A stretch of DNA of 64,000 bases from CAMDTE01 sp034679985 (GTDB lineage Bacteria > Bacteroidota > Bacteroidia > Flavobacteriales > Schleiferiaceae): contig JAXITR010000001.1 in the NCBI GenBank assembly GCA_034679985.1, positions 62,001-126,000 on the forward strand, read 5' to 3'. The translations under genes and the position numbers were made by a program. This document shows positions 24,470-32,981 of the stretch, piece after piece; positions within the stretch are counted from its first letter, which is position 1; each line of letters starts with the position of its first letter. The notes beneath the pieces were generated by a model. That model worked only from the letters and a program-made list of their open reading frames with translations. It ran no database searches and was not told the origin of the DNA.

Positions 24470-27385
24470 TTAATCCAGCGTACGTTGAACTTCTACTTCC
24501 TTGAAACCTTCGATGACGTCGCCCACCTTGATGTCGTTGAAGTTCTTGATGTTCAGACCGCAATCAAAACCTTTGGAGACTTCGCGAACGTCGTCCTTGA
24601 AGCGCTTGAGCGAACCCAATTCACCAGTGTAGATGACCACGCCGTCGCGGATGATGCGCACGCGGGTGTTTCGGTTGATCGTTCCGTCCATAACCATGCA
24701 GCCGGCAATGGTGCCCACCTTGCTGATTTTGAACGTTTCACGCACTTCAACGGTGCACGCAATCTCTTCCTTAACCTCCGGCGACAACATGCCGGACATC
24801 GCGTCGCGGATGTCGTTGATGGCGTCGTAAATGATGGAGTACAGACGGATTTCGATTTCTTCCTTCTCGGCCAGTTTGCGCGCGGTGGCAGACGGACGAA
24901 CCTGGAAGCCCACGATGATGGCTTTGGAGGCGCTGGCCAACAAAACGTCGGACTCCGTCACCTGACCCACCGCTTTGTGGATGATGTTGACCTGAATCTC
25001 TGGCGTGGAGAGGCGCTGAAGCGAATCGGACAAGGCCTCGATGGATCCGTCCACGTCGCCTTTCAAAATGATGTTCAACTCCTGGAAGTCGCCCACCGCC
25101 AAACGACGGCCGATCTCTTCCAAGGTGAGGCTCTTCTGGGAACGCACGCTTTGTTCGCGGCTCAACTGCTGGCGACGCTGCGCAATTTGCTTGGCCTCGC
25201 GCTCGTCGTCCATGACGTTGAACGTGTCACCCGCTTGCGGGGCGCCGTCCAAGCCCAGGATGGAAACAGGAGCCGAAGGTCCCGCTTCGTCCACCTTTTG
25301 GCCGCGTTCGTCCATCATGGCGCGAACCTTGCCGGAAAACTGACCCACCAGCATGTAGTCGCCTACGCGGAGGGTTCCGTTTTGCACCAACAGCGTGGTC
25401 ACGTAACCACGGCCTTTGTCCAAGGACGCTTCGATCACCGTACCCTTGGCCATCCGCTTGGGATTGGCCTTGAGGTCCAGCAATTCTGCCTCCAGCAATA
25501 CTTTGTCCAGTAATTCCTTAACGTTCAGGCCGGTTTTGGCGGCAACGTCCATGGATTGGATTTTACCGCCCCAGTCTTCCACCAGCAAGTTCATGCCGGC
25601 CAACTGCTCCTTGATTTTCTCAGGATTCGCTGCGGGGCGATCTACTTTGTTGATGGCGAATACGATGGGAACACCGGCCGCTTGGGCGTGGCTGATGGCT
25701 TCCTTCGTTTGGGGCATGACGGCGTCGTCCGCAGCTACCACAATGATGGCGATGTCCGTTACCTGGGCACCGCGGGCACGCATGGCGGTAAAGGCCTCGT
25801 GACCCGGCGTATCCAAGAACGTTATGTGCTGACCGCTTGGCAATTGTACACTGTACGCGCCAATGTGCTGGGTGATTCCACCCGCTTCACCGGCAATGAC
25901 GTTGGCCTTACGGATGTAGTCCAAAAGCGAGGTTTTACCGTGGTCAACGTGACCCATCACCGTGACAATTGGTGCGCGTGGCGACAAATCCTCCTCGGCA
26001 TCCGTGTCTTCAGACAGCGAATCGTTGACTTCTTCGTCCAAAAAGTTCACCGAAAAACCAAATTCGTCGGCAACAATGGTCAAGGTCTCCTTGTCCAGGC
26101 GCTGGTTCATGGTGACCATGATTCCCAACGACAGACAGGCCGAGATGATGGCCGTCACGGGGACGCTCATCATGTTGGCAACCTCCATCACGGTAACGAA
26201 TTCCGTTACCTTCAATACTTTATCTTCTGCAGAACGCAGCTGCAGTTCGTTCATCACCTGGTCCCTGCGGTCCGCACGCTTGTCGCGACGGATTTTGGAG
26301 CCCTTGGATTTGCGACCGCCGGTGAGTTTCTCCAGCGTCTCGCGAATCTGCTTTTGGATTTGCTCGTCCGTCATCGCCGGCTTGGGCGCTGCGGGTTGTT
26401 TGTCCCGACGTCCGGGTCCTTGGCGCTGACCTTGCTGTCCGCCTACCGAGGCAGCACCGGTGGTGGTGCGACCTGTTCCGGCGATGCCAGGGCCTCCGGC
26501 AGCACCGGTCTTGATGCGGGCGCGCTTGCCTTTTTCACCACCGGCTCCCGGCTTGGTGGCCTTGGGTCGGTTGAACTGACTTAAATCAATGGTTTGTCCG
26601 GTCAATTTGGGACCGTCCAATTTTTGGTACTGCGTAGTATGGTGTACAGATCCCGCTGCCTCAGCTGCTGCCGCTTCTGGAGCAGGCGCCTCTGTTGCCG
26701 CAACTGCATCCGAAGTGGGAGCTACTGCTGGAGTTCCTTCCACCACCGCGGGTGCTGATGGTGCTGCAGCCGCTGGCACTTCAGGGGACGGCGCCGGTTT
26801 TGGTGCTTTTGGCTTGGGGGTTAAGTCTATTTTTCCGGCAATCTTGGGGCCGGCCAGAGACGCGCGTCCGCGGATCACGTCGTCCTTGGGCTCCGCAGGA
26901 ACCGCGGCGACTTCAACCGACTTGGGGGCTTCTTCCACGGGGGCAGCAGGCACATCTGCCGCGGGTGCCGTTGCCGGAGCAACCGCCGCCACAGGTGCCG
27001 CAGGAGCAACCGGTTCGGAGGCAGGAGTTGCCGGGGCTACTGGTGCTGGAGCAGCAGGAGCTGCGGCAGCAGGAGCCGCGGGTGCGGGCTCCGCCGCTGG
27101 CGCTGTTTCGGCAGGTGCTTTGGGCACCGCCGGAGCGGCAGCAGCCTGTTTCTCAGCCAACTGACTGGCCTTCTCCTCCCGCTTCTGCGAGATGATGGAC
27201 TCGGCCTGGTCTTTGTGGCTCTTGTCCGACGCGAAGTTTCCAAGGAGCAGTGCATACTGCTCATCGGAGATCTTGGTATTCCGGTTCTTCTCGACCTCGT
27301 GGCCTTTAGACAACAGGAAATCCACGGCCGTATCTAGGCCGATGTTTAACTCGCTGAGGACTTTACTGATGCGAATGCTGCTCAT
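24470..27385 (-). CDS. infB: Translation initiation factor IF-2
   Basis: A GTPase that brings initiator tRNA to the 30S subunit and promotes subunit joining. The 971-residue product starts with the IF2 N-terminal domain (RISKVLSELNIGLDTAVDFL), followed by a very long low-complexity tract of Ala and Pro (roughly residues 85-270), then a second IF2_N module. The G domain contains GHVDHGKTSLLDY, the DTPGHEAF switch and NKVD. The C-terminus ends in VEVQRTLD. It is the third gene of the rimP-nusA-infB operon, 9 bases after nusA, and is followed by a clear terminator. Confidence 0.98.
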   Translation of the reverse strand: MSSIRISKVLSELNIGLDTAVDFLLSKGHEVEKNRNTKISDEQYALLLGNFASDKSHKDQAESIISQKREEKASQLAEKQAAAAPAVPKAPAETAPAAEPAPAAPAAAAPAAPAPVAPATPASEPVAPAAPVAAVAPATAPAADVPAAPVEEAPKSVEVAAVPAEPKDDVIRGRASLAGPKIAGKIDLTPKPKAPKPAPSPEVPAAAAPSAPAVVEGTPAVAPTSDAVAATEAPAPEAAAAEAAGSVHHTTQYQKLDGPKLTGQTIDLSQFNRPKATKPGAGGEKGKRARIKTGAAGGPGIAGTGRTTTGAASVGGQQGQRQGPGRRDKQPAAPKPAMTDEQIQKQIRETLEKLTGGRKSKGSKIRRDKRADRRDQVMNELQLRSAEDKVLKVTEFVTVMEVANMMSVPVTAIISACLSLGIMVTMNQRLDKETLTIVADEFGFSVNFLDEEVNDSLSEDTDAEEDLSPRAPIVTVMGHVDHGKTSLLDYIRKANVIAGEAGGITQHIGAYSVQLPSGQHITFLDTPGHEAFTAMRARGAQVTDIAIIVVAADDAVMPQTKEAISHAQAAGVPIVFAINKVDRPAANPEKIKEQLAGMNLLVEDWGGKIQSMDVAAKTGLNVKELLDKVLLEAELLDLKANPKRMAKGTVIEASLDKGRGYVTTLLVQNGTLRVGDYMLVGQFSGKVRAMMDERGQKVDEAGPSAPVSILGLDGAPQAGDTFNVMDDEREAKQIAQRRQQLSREQSVRSQKSLTLEEIGRRLAVGDFQELNIILKGDVDGSIEALSDSLQRLSTPEIQVNIIHKAVGQVTESDVLLASASKAIIVGFQVRPSATARKLAEKEEIEIRLYSIIYDAINDIRDAMSGMLSPEVKEEIACTVEVRETFKISKVGTIAGCMVMDGTINRNTRVRIIRDGVVIYTGELGSLKRFKDDVREVSKGFDCGLNIKNFNDIKVGDVIEGFKEVEVQRTLD

Positions 27386-27394
27386 GCTGGGAAA

Positions 27395-28636
27395 TTAATC
27401 TTCAAATTCGGCTTGTAAGATGGCGCGTACTTCCTGAATCGTTTCCTCTTCCAAGTCGGTACGGTTCACCAAATCTTCCACGCTCATGTTGAGGACGTCG
27501 CGAGCCGTATCGCAGCCCACGGACTGCAACGCCTCGATTACCCACTCCTCGATTTCGTCGGTGAAATCCGTCAGGGCAACGTCTTCTTCTTGGGCTACAT
27601 CGTCGCGGTACACGTCGATTTCGTAACCCGTCAAACGGCTGGCCAACTTGATGTTGAAGCCGCTGCGGCCAATGGCCAAGCTCACTTGGTCTGGCTTGAG
27701 GTACACCTCCACGCGGTTGGTGTCTTCGTGCACCACCATGTTGGTGATTTTGGCAGGAGCCAGGGCACGTTGAATGAACAACTGCTGGTTGGTGGTGAAG
27801 TTGATCACGTCGATGTTCTCGCTGCGCAGTTCGCGGACGATGCCGTGAATGCGGGATCCTTTCATGCCCACGCAGGCACCTACTGGATCGATGCGATCGT
27901 CGTAGGATTCCACGGCAACTTTTGCTTTCTCACCGGGGATGCGAACCACCTTGCGGACGGTGATGATGCCGTCAAACACTTCGGGAATTTCAGTCTCGAA
28001 CAATTTGGACAAGAACAATTCGTCCGTGCGGCTCAGTAAAATGAACGGCTTGGTGCCTTTGATTTCCACTTTCTTGACCACGGCGCGAACGGTGTCTCCC
28101 TTGCGGAAAAAGTCTTTCTCCGGGATCATCTCGTTCTTGGGGAGGATCAACTCATTTTGGTTGTCGTCGTAGATGATGATTTCGCGGTGGCGCACGTGGT
28201 GCACTTCTCCGGAAATAATCTCACCTTCCATGCCTTTGTAGCGCTTGTACAACTCCTCAGAATCGTGCTCTTGAACGCGCAGCATGAGGGTTTGACGGAA
28301 CGCCAAAACAAATCGACGACCCAGTTGCTCGAGTTTGATTTCTTCCGAAACCTCCTCGCCCACTTCAAAGTCAGGCTCAATTTTCAACGCAAGGCTCAAC
28401 GCGATTTGCGTGTTTTCATCTTCAACGGCATCATCTTCTACAATGATGCGGTTGCGCCAGATTTCCAAATCGCCTTTGTCCGGATTGACAATCACGTCGA
28501 AGTTGTCGTCCGCTCCATACTTCTTTTTGAGCTGGGTGCGGAAAGCGTCCTCGATGAACGACATCAAGGTAACGCGATCGATGTTCTTTTCTTCCTTGAA
28601 CTCGCCGAAGGATTCAATAATGGCCAGGTGTTCCAT
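27395..28636 (-). CDS. nusA: Transcription termination/antitermination factor NusA
   Basis: Binds RNA polymerase and nascent RNA to modulate pausing, termination and antitermination. The 413-residue protein has the N-terminal polymerase-binding domain, an S1 domain (IISGEVHHVRHREIIIYDD), two KH domains (GACVGMKGSRIHGIVREL and LAIGRSGFNIKLASRLTG) and a single acidic helix-hairpin repeat at the end. The C-terminal extension of enteric NusA (second acidic repeat) is absent, as usual in this phylum. It lies between rimP and infB. Confidence 0.97.
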   Translation of the reverse strand: MEHLAIIESFGEFKEEKNIDRVTLMSFIEDAFRTQLKKKYGADDNFDVIVNPDKGDLEIWRNRIIVEDDAVEDENTQIALSLALKIEPDFEVGEEVSEEIKLEQLGRRFVLAFRQTLMLRVQEHDSEELYKRYKGMEGEIISGEVHHVRHREIIIYDDNQNELILPKNEMIPEKDFFRKGDTVRAVVKKVEIKGTKPFILLSRTDELFLSKLFETEIPEVFDGIITVRKVVRIPGEKAKVAVESYDDRIDPVGACVGMKGSRIHGIVRELRSENIDVINFTTNQQLFIQRALAPAKITNMVVHEDTNRVEVYLKPDQVSLAIGRSGFNIKLASRLTGYEIDVYRDDVAQEEDVALTDFTDEIEEWVIEALQSVGCDTARDVLNMSVEDLVNRTDLEEETIQEVRAILQAEFED

Positions 28637-28650
28637 GGTCCCGAGTTTGC

Positions 28651-29118
28651 TTAAAACTTGAATTCTAAAACCGTTTCTACTACTTCCGAAAGAGGCAGAG
28701 CAATGCGCTCCACCGCGTCCATTTTTCCTTTGCCGATGGTCTTGGGCACGCGAACTTCGCGCGTCAAAACCAACTGCTCCCCGTCGTATTCCGCCAGGGT
28801 TCCTTGCTCCACTCGCCCACCCTGTGCGGTCACTTTCACGGTGCGCCCAATGGCCTTGCGGTACTGGGATTCCACCTTGAACGGACTGAACATTCCGGGC
28901 GAGGAAACTTCAATGCTGTACTGTTCTGAATCGTCGCCCAGTGCAGATTCCACCGCGCGGTTGATCATTTTCAACGATTGGATGGAAATGTGACCAACTT
29001 CCAAATCTGTGTAGACTTGAATACGCCCATCCATGGAAAGATGTAAATCCACCAGAAAGGCGTTTTGGGAAGCCAAAGCCTCCGCAACAATTGGTCGTAA
29101 GTCGTTGATTGTGAGCAT
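28651..29118 (-). CDS. rimP: Ribosome maturation factor RimP
   Basis: Helps assemble the 30S subunit. The 155-residue protein has the N-terminal RimP domain (VDLHLSMDGRIQVYTDLEVGHISIQSLKMINRAVE in conserved order; YSIEVSSPGMFSPF is the signature) and the C-terminal Sm-like beta barrel. It is the first gene of rimP-nusA-infB, 14 bases before nusA. A hairpin with a T-rich tail lies in the 87-base region upstream, between carbonic anhydrase and this gene, and may act as a terminator of the former or a leader attenuator for the latter. Confidence 0.96.
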   Translation of the reverse strand: MLTINDLRPIVAEALASQNAFLVDLHLSMDGRIQVYTDLEVGHISIQSLKMINRAVESALGDDSEQYSIEVSSPGMFSPFKVESQYRKAIGRTVKVTAQGGRVEQGTLAEYDGEQLVLTREVRVPKTIGKGKMDAVERIALPLSEVVETVLEFKF

Positions 29119-29129
29119 AAATCAAAATG

Positions 29130-29166
29130 TATTAGAACAAAAGAGGGGACTGATGTCCCCTCCTCC
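29130..29166 (-). terminator. Hairpin with T-rich tail between carbonic anhydrase and rimP
   Basis: On the minus strand a perfect 8-bp stem GAGGGGAC/GTCCCCTC with loop ATCA (29143-29162) is followed by TTTTGTTCTAAT. Wobble pairs can lengthen it. It could terminate the SulP-carbonic anhydrase transcript, or attenuate the rimP operon if transcription starts at the upstream box at 29183-29190. Confidence 0.65.
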
Positions 29167-29182
29167 GCCGCTTAATACGCTG

Positions 29183-29190
29183 CAAATATA
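29183..29190 (-). promoter_or_regulatory. Promoter -7 box TATATTTG upstream of rimP
   Basis: Exact TAnnTTTG match on the minus strand, 64 bases before the rimP start and upstream of the hairpin at 29143-29162. A clear -33 TTG at normal spacing is not visible. Confidence 0.5.
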
Positions 29191-29205
29191 TGGATTTTCC
29201 CGCAA

Positions 29206-29835
29206 TTACTCGTGGAATTCGTACAACGGGTCAATGCGGGTGCCGGACGGCAAGTCGCAAACGGTTTTGATGAGGCCGTCGGACAAACCGTAAACCCAGC
29301 CGTGAAGATGAGGCGCTTGGCGTTCTTTCCACGCCTTTTGAACGATGCTGGTCTTGGCCAAATTCATGACTTGTTCCTGGACGTTCAACTCCACCATGCG
29401 ATCCACCCGTGCATCCTCATCCGCAATGGCCTCCACTTCATCCGCGTGGAACCGGTGCACGTCCTTGATGTTGCGCAGCCATTTGTTGATGATGCCGAAG
29501 GACTTGTTGGTCAAAGAAGCCTTGACGCCGCCGCATCCGTAGTGTCCGCACACAATGATGTGTTCCACTTTCAAATGGTGAACGGCATATTCCAACACGG
29601 TGAGCAAATTCAAATCCGTGTGCACCACCATGTTGGCAACGTTGCGGTGCACAAAAATTTCCCCAGGCTCCGTGCCGGTGATTTCGTTGGCCGGAACCCG
29701 GCTGTCCGAGCATCCGATCCAAAGGAATTTCGGGGTTTGGATGTTCTCCAAACGTTTGAAGAACTGAGGATCGTCGTCGGTGCGCTCTTTGGCCCAGGCC
29801 TTGTTGGCCATGAGGAGTTGGTCAATGGGTTTCAT
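29206..29835 (-). CDS. can: Beta-class carbonic anhydrase
   Basis: Interconverts carbon dioxide and bicarbonate in the cytoplasm. The 209-residue enzyme has the four zinc-site residues at the same numbers as the E. coli Can enzyme: Cys42 and Asp44 (CSDSR), His98 and Cys101 (HYGC). The VHRNVANMV block is also typical. Its start overlaps the stop of the SulP transporter gene by 4 bases, so the two are translationally coupled; the pairing suggests bicarbonate or inorganic-carbon uptake. A C-terminal extension ends in DPLYEFHE. Confidence 0.97.
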   Translation of the reverse strand: MKPIDQLLMANKAWAKERTDDDPQFFKRLENIQTPKFLWIGCSDSRVPANEITGTEPGEIFVHRNVANMVVHTDLNLLTVLEYAVHHLKVEHIIVCGHYGCGGVKASLTNKSFGIINKWLRNIKDVHRFHADEVEAIADEDARVDRMVELNVQEQVMNLAKTSIVQKAWKERQAPHLHGWVYGLSDGLIKTVCDLPSGTRIDPLYEFHE

Positions 29836-31379
29836 GCGGTTGGGTTTGAAGTCTGAAATTCGCTGTAGCGATCAAAGTCTTTGGATTGCATTGGATTTTT
29901 CTTGCACGCCACGCGAACGTTGCGCAAGTGCGCATGGGCGCAGTAGTCCAGGATAACTTCCTCTACGTCGGGGTCCATGTAGTCTGCATGAGACAAGTCA
30001 ATCAACAATTCGGAACCTCGGGGAATGGCTTCCAGAGCGCGTTTGATGCCTCCCTTATTGAGGAAGGAAACGTTGCGTCGGAGGCGAAAAAGAACCCGAT
30101 TGTCTTCCCGAACCTCGGTGTACGTGGCGTGAAAGGCGTGGTACGCAATAAAAAAAACGGACACCACCAAGCCCACCGCAATTCCCACCAGCAGGTCGGA
30201 TAGTAAAATGGCGAGCACGGTGATGAGGAACGGAATCCACTGCCCTCGGCCGCGCACGACGGCGGAGCGCAGAATGTTTGGGTGCGCCAATTTGAACCCG
30301 GTAAAAATCAAAATGGCCGCCAAACTTGCTTTTGGGATGGCGTTGAGGAGGTCGCTGGCGAGCAAAACGGCCAGAGCCAAAACCACTCCGTGAAGGATGG
30401 TGCTTGCCTTGGATTGGGCCCCGCTCTGCGCGTTCACGCTGGAGCGAACCACCACAGAAGTCACGGGCAGACCCCCAATGAGCCCGGATAGAACGTTGCC
30501 GGCGCCTTGCGCCATCAACTCGCGGTTGGTGGGCGTTACGCGTTTGAGCGGATCCAACTTGTCCGCTGCTTCGATGGACAATAAGGACTCCAAGCTCGCC
30601 ACCAAGGCAAGTGTAATGGCCACCGTCCAAACCAACTTCTGTTGGATTCCGTTCCAGTCCGGAGTGATCCAAGTATTGAATCCGTCCCCCAGCTCCACCC
30701 GATGGGCGGCAGTCAGCACCCAATCCGGACCCAACCCCTCCAGAAGGAAGGAAAGTCCAATGCCGGCAAGTACGGCAACAAGGGCCGCCGGGAAAATTCG
30801 ACCCACCGATGTTTTGGCCCATCCTATTTTATCTGCCAGAATCAGGAGAATCAGCGAAAGGGTCCCGACAGCCGCGGCGGCGGGCGTAATGCGCCAGAGT
30901 GCGTGGTACAATCCGGTAAAGGTGTTCTCGTGGGTGGGCTGTTCAAAATTTTCGTCCCCCATGAAGTCCACGTCGTAGCCCACCAAGTGCGGGATTTGCT
31001 TCATGATCAAGATGATCCCGATGGCCGCCATCATGCCTTTGATCACGGTATTGGGAACGTAGTGCCCGACGGTTCCCAGTTTGGCCAAGCCAAAGAGCAG
31101 TTGAAAAAGTCCCGCCAATACGACCGCGGTAAGAAAGAGCGGAAACGATCCGAGGTCGGAAATCGCCGTCAATACGATGGACGTCAGGCCCGCAGCAGGG
31201 CCGGACACGCTGATGGGCGAGCCGCTCAGCGCACCCACCACAACCCCGCCTACTACGCCGGCAATGACGCCGGCCATGGGGGGAGCTCCGGATCCCAGCG
31301 CAATGCCCAAACACAGGGGCAAGGCCACCAGGAAAACAACCACCGAAGCAGGTAAATCGTTCTGTAACAAAGATTTCAT
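29832..31379 (-). CDS. SulP family inorganic anion transporter with STAS domain
   Basis: A 515-residue inner-membrane anion transporter. About 12 hydrophobic segments run through residues 10-420, starting with ASVVVFLVALPLCLGIALGSGAPP, the SulP signature. A cytoplasmic STAS domain occupies the C-terminal ~100 residues (FLNKGGIKRALEAIPRGSELLIDLSH). SulP proteins carry sulfate, bicarbonate or similar anions; coupling to a carbonic anhydrase gene favours bicarbonate, as inference. The start at 31379 (MKSLLQND) is preferred over an upstream start at 31520 that would add 47 unlike residues. Divergent from the kinase gene. Confidence 0.94.
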   Translation of the reverse strand: MKSLLQNDLPASVVVFLVALPLCLGIALGSGAPPMAGVIAGVVGGVVVGALSGSPISVSGPAAGLTSIVLTAISDLGSFPLFLTAVVLAGLFQLLFGLAKLGTVGHYVPNTVIKGMMAAIGIILIMKQIPHLVGYDVDFMGDENFEQPTHENTFTGLYHALWRITPAAAAVGTLSLILLILADKIGWAKTSVGRIFPAALVAVLAGIGLSFLLEGLGPDWVLTAAHRVELGDGFNTWITPDWNGIQQKLVWTVAITLALVASLESLLSIEAADKLDPLKRVTPTNRELMAQGAGNVLSGLIGGLPVTSVVVRSSVNAQSGAQSKASTILHGVVLALAVLLASDLLNAIPKASLAAILIFTGFKLAHPNILRSAVVRGRGQWIPFLITVLAILLSDLLVGIAVGLVVSVFFIAYHAFHATYTEVREDNRVLFRLRRNVSFLNKGGIKRALEAIPRGSELLIDLSHADYMDPDVEEVILDYCAHAHLRNVRVACKKNPMQSKDFDRYSEFQTSNPTA

Positions 31380-31412
31380 TCGGAGGGTGACAGGGGATTG
31401 GTTGAAGATTGG

Positions 31413-31426
31413 TACCTTGCAAGGTA
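31413..31426. promoter_or_regulatory. Perfect 14-base palindrome in the SulP/kinase divergent gap
   Basis: TACCTTGCAAGGTA lies between the two divergent genes, 33 bases from the SulP start and 41 from the kinase start. Each half resembles a -7 box with one mismatch (TACCTTGC), so it may be a shared promoter centre or an operator. Confidence 0.4.
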
Positions 31427-31467
31427 GTAGAAAGCCCCGAACGAACGGGCGCTTCAAACGCTTAAGA

Positions 31468-32541
31468 ATGCCCGAAAACGAAGAATTAGTACCCGGAAAC
31501 GAGGGTGGCGCCGAGCGCACCCCAACTGCCGAAAGCAGTTCCGAACAAAAACCGTCCCGCGGTCGCGGACGTGCCTCCAGCCCCGCGAAAACCAGCGATG
31601 GAGAAGTTCAAGATGCACAAGATCAAACTGTTGCAAGCGAAGATCGCCCCAAGCGGCCGTCCGGCCGGGGTCCTAAAAAGCCCGTTGCTGCGGAAGAAAA
31701 CAGCGCGGATTCTCCGGCAAGCTCTGAAGAGCGCGCGGAGCGTACCTCGCCTGCCGCAGAATCCACCGACACCCCAGCTGAAGGAGACGGCTCTGCGTCG
31801 GAAGAAGTGCGTCCCAAGCGCAAAAAACGCAAAAAGAAGAAGCGTCCCGCTGGAGACGGCACCCCGGAATGGGAAGATATTGCCGGCGAAGACGGAATGG
31901 ATGCGGAGCGCCGCGGACCTCGTGGGTTGAATGATTTTTCGCGCCAGCGCGACGGTGCTCGGCCTGAGGGGCGCGACGGACGCGGAAACGACAACCGCAA
32001 CAACAACGGACGCAACGGCGACGGACGCGGAAACGACAACCGCAACAACAACGGTCGCAACGGCGACGGACGCAATAACGGTCGTAACAACAACGACCGC
32101 AACGACCGGAACCAAAACAACCGTCGGGGTACGGACAACCGCCCCATCGGTGCGCAGCCCAAAAAGAAGAAAGCCGGACTTTGGCCCGCGCTCGGCTTCG
32201 CCTTGCGCGGCGTAGGCCTGGGTTTTGCCCGGGAGGTGCATATCGCCATTCACTTTGCAGCAGCCCTTCTGGCGCTGTTTGCCGCTTGGTGGTTGAGCAT
32301 TCCCGCGGCAGAAACCGCTTTGGTGGTCTTGGCCATTGGCGGCGTACTGGCGGCTGAGTACCTGAATTCTGCCCTGGAGACCCTGGCCGACGTGGTGCAC
32401 CCCCGTCCCAACGGAGGCATTGCCAAGGCCAAGGACATCGCTGCCGGCGGTGTGCTGTTGGCAACTTTGGCCGCTGTGGGCGTTGGTTTGCTGGTCTTTG
32501 GACCGGCGTTCCTGGCCTGGGCGCAAGGACTTATGGGGTAA
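31468..32541 (+). CDS. DgkA-type diacylglycerol/undecaprenol kinase with long disordered N-terminal tail
   Basis: The C-terminal ~127 residues (from about 231) are a complete DgkA-type integral membrane lipid kinase: LGFALRGVGLGFAREVHIAIHF, EYLNSALETLADVV and the AKAKDIAAGGVLL motif. Such enzymes phosphorylate undecaprenol or diacylglycerol. The first ~230 residues are highly charged and of low complexity: Ser/Glu/Pro-rich, a Lys-rich patch (KRKKRKKKKR), then an Arg/Gly/Asn/Asp tract built on an exact 15-residue repeat (residues 172-201). Usual family length is about 120, so the tail is striking. Start at ATG 31468; tRNA-Gln follows. Confidence 0.88.
   Translation: MPENEELVPGNEGGAERTPTAESSSEQKPSRGRGRASSPAKTSDGEVQDAQDQTVASEDRPKRPSGRGPKKPVAAEENSADSPASSEERAERTSPAAESTDTPAEGDGSASEEVRPKRKKRKKKKRPAGDGTPEWEDIAGEDGMDAERRGPRGLNDFSRQRDGARPEGRDGRGNDNRNNNGRNGDGRGNDNRNNNGRNGDGRNNGRNNNDRNDRNQNNRRGTDNRPIGAQPKKKKAGLWPALGFALRGVGLGFAREVHIAIHFAAALLALFAAWWLSIPAAETALVVLAIGGVLAAEYLNSALETLADVVHPRPNGGIAKAKDIAAGGVLLATLAAVGVGLLVFGPAFLAWAQGLMG
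31981..32070 (+). repeat. Two tandem 45-base in-frame repeats in the kinase tail
   Basis: Copies at 31981-32025 and 32026-32070 differ at one base. Each encodes RGNDNRNNNGRNGDG. A degenerate continuation rich in Asn, Arg and Asp runs on to about 32120. Confidence 0.95.
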
Positions 32542-32619
32542 CCCGCTGCCGCTCTAAGGAGTCGACGGATTTTCAGTTGCAATTGCCTAAGTGAAATTTT
32601 CAAATTCCACGATAATCTG

Positions 32620-32627
32620 TATATTTG
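32620..32627 (+). promoter_or_regulatory. Promoter -7 box TATATTTG for tRNA-Gln
   Basis: Exact TAnnTTTG match 20 bases before the mature tRNA 5' end. The -33 region is AT-rich but lacks a clear TTG at ideal spacing. Confidence 0.65.
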
Positions 32628-32647
32628 CAACCCCGAATCGGGAAGAT

Positions 32648-32719
32648 TGCCCCATCGTCTAATTGGCAGGACAGCGGTTTTTGGTACCGTATGTCTAGGT
32701 TCGAGTCCTAGTGGGGCAA
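32648..32719 (+). tRNA. tRNA-Gln (anticodon TTG)
   Basis: A 72-base tRNA with a perfect 7-bp acceptor stem (TGCCCCA with TGGGGCA, discriminator A), a D arm closed by GTC/GAC, an anticodon stem GCGGT/ACCGT with loop TTTTGGT giving anticodon TTG, and a T arm CTAGG/CCTAG with loop TTCGAGT. CCA is not encoded. It stands alone, with its own promoter box upstream and a strong terminator 9 bases downstream. Confidence 0.97.
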
Positions 32720-32727
32720 CTCTAATA

Positions 32728-32767
32728 AACCCTAACATTCTGTTTAACAGTTTGTTAGGGTTTTTTA
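32728..32767 (+). terminator. Intrinsic terminator after tRNA-Gln
   Basis: Perfect 10-bp stem AACCCTAACA/TGTTAGGGTT (32728-32737 with 32753-32762), 15-base loop, followed by a T run. It ends the tRNA transcript. Confidence 0.92.
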
Positions 32768-32768
32768 T

Positions 32769-32981
32769 TTGGAATCGATTTCACCTCAACACTTTTGGGC
32801 GGGTCCCACGTCACGTGCAGACGTAGGTGCTTCGCTTGGGTCGTGGCACTCCGCACGGTTCCAGCGGGCCCTGTGCGCTGCGGCAACCGCGCACTGCAAA
32901 CAAAGTCGATTTACCGCAGTCACCCCCTTCGTTGGGGAACAAAAACAGGGGTTTGCAAGTTAACTGAGGTAGTACCGAACC
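32769..32981. other. Intergenic region with no recognised feature
   Basis: The stretch between the tRNA terminator and the VWA gene holds no convincing gene. A short open frame at 32769-32963 has no family resemblance or ribosome site. A GAGG-type ribosome site precedes the VWA start. Confidence 0.6.

Noticed and set aside
24485..27164. Several long plus-strand frames, including an Ala/Gly-rich one at 26589-27164
   Set aside because: All are antisense to infB; the Ala/Gly composition mirrors the Ala/Pro-rich tract of IF-2.
26589..27200. Low-complexity region of infB considered as inserted repeat or foreign DNA
   Set aside because: Long Ala/Pro-rich N-terminal tracts are normal in Bacteroidota IF-2, and the frame is continuous.
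31981..32070. Tandem repeats considered as a CRISPR-like array
   Set aside because: The two 45-base copies are adjacent without spacers and encode an in-frame protein repeat.
32769..32963. A 64-codon open frame between tRNA-Gln and the VWA gene
   Set aside because: No start signal, no recognisable fold and composition unlike neighbouring genes.
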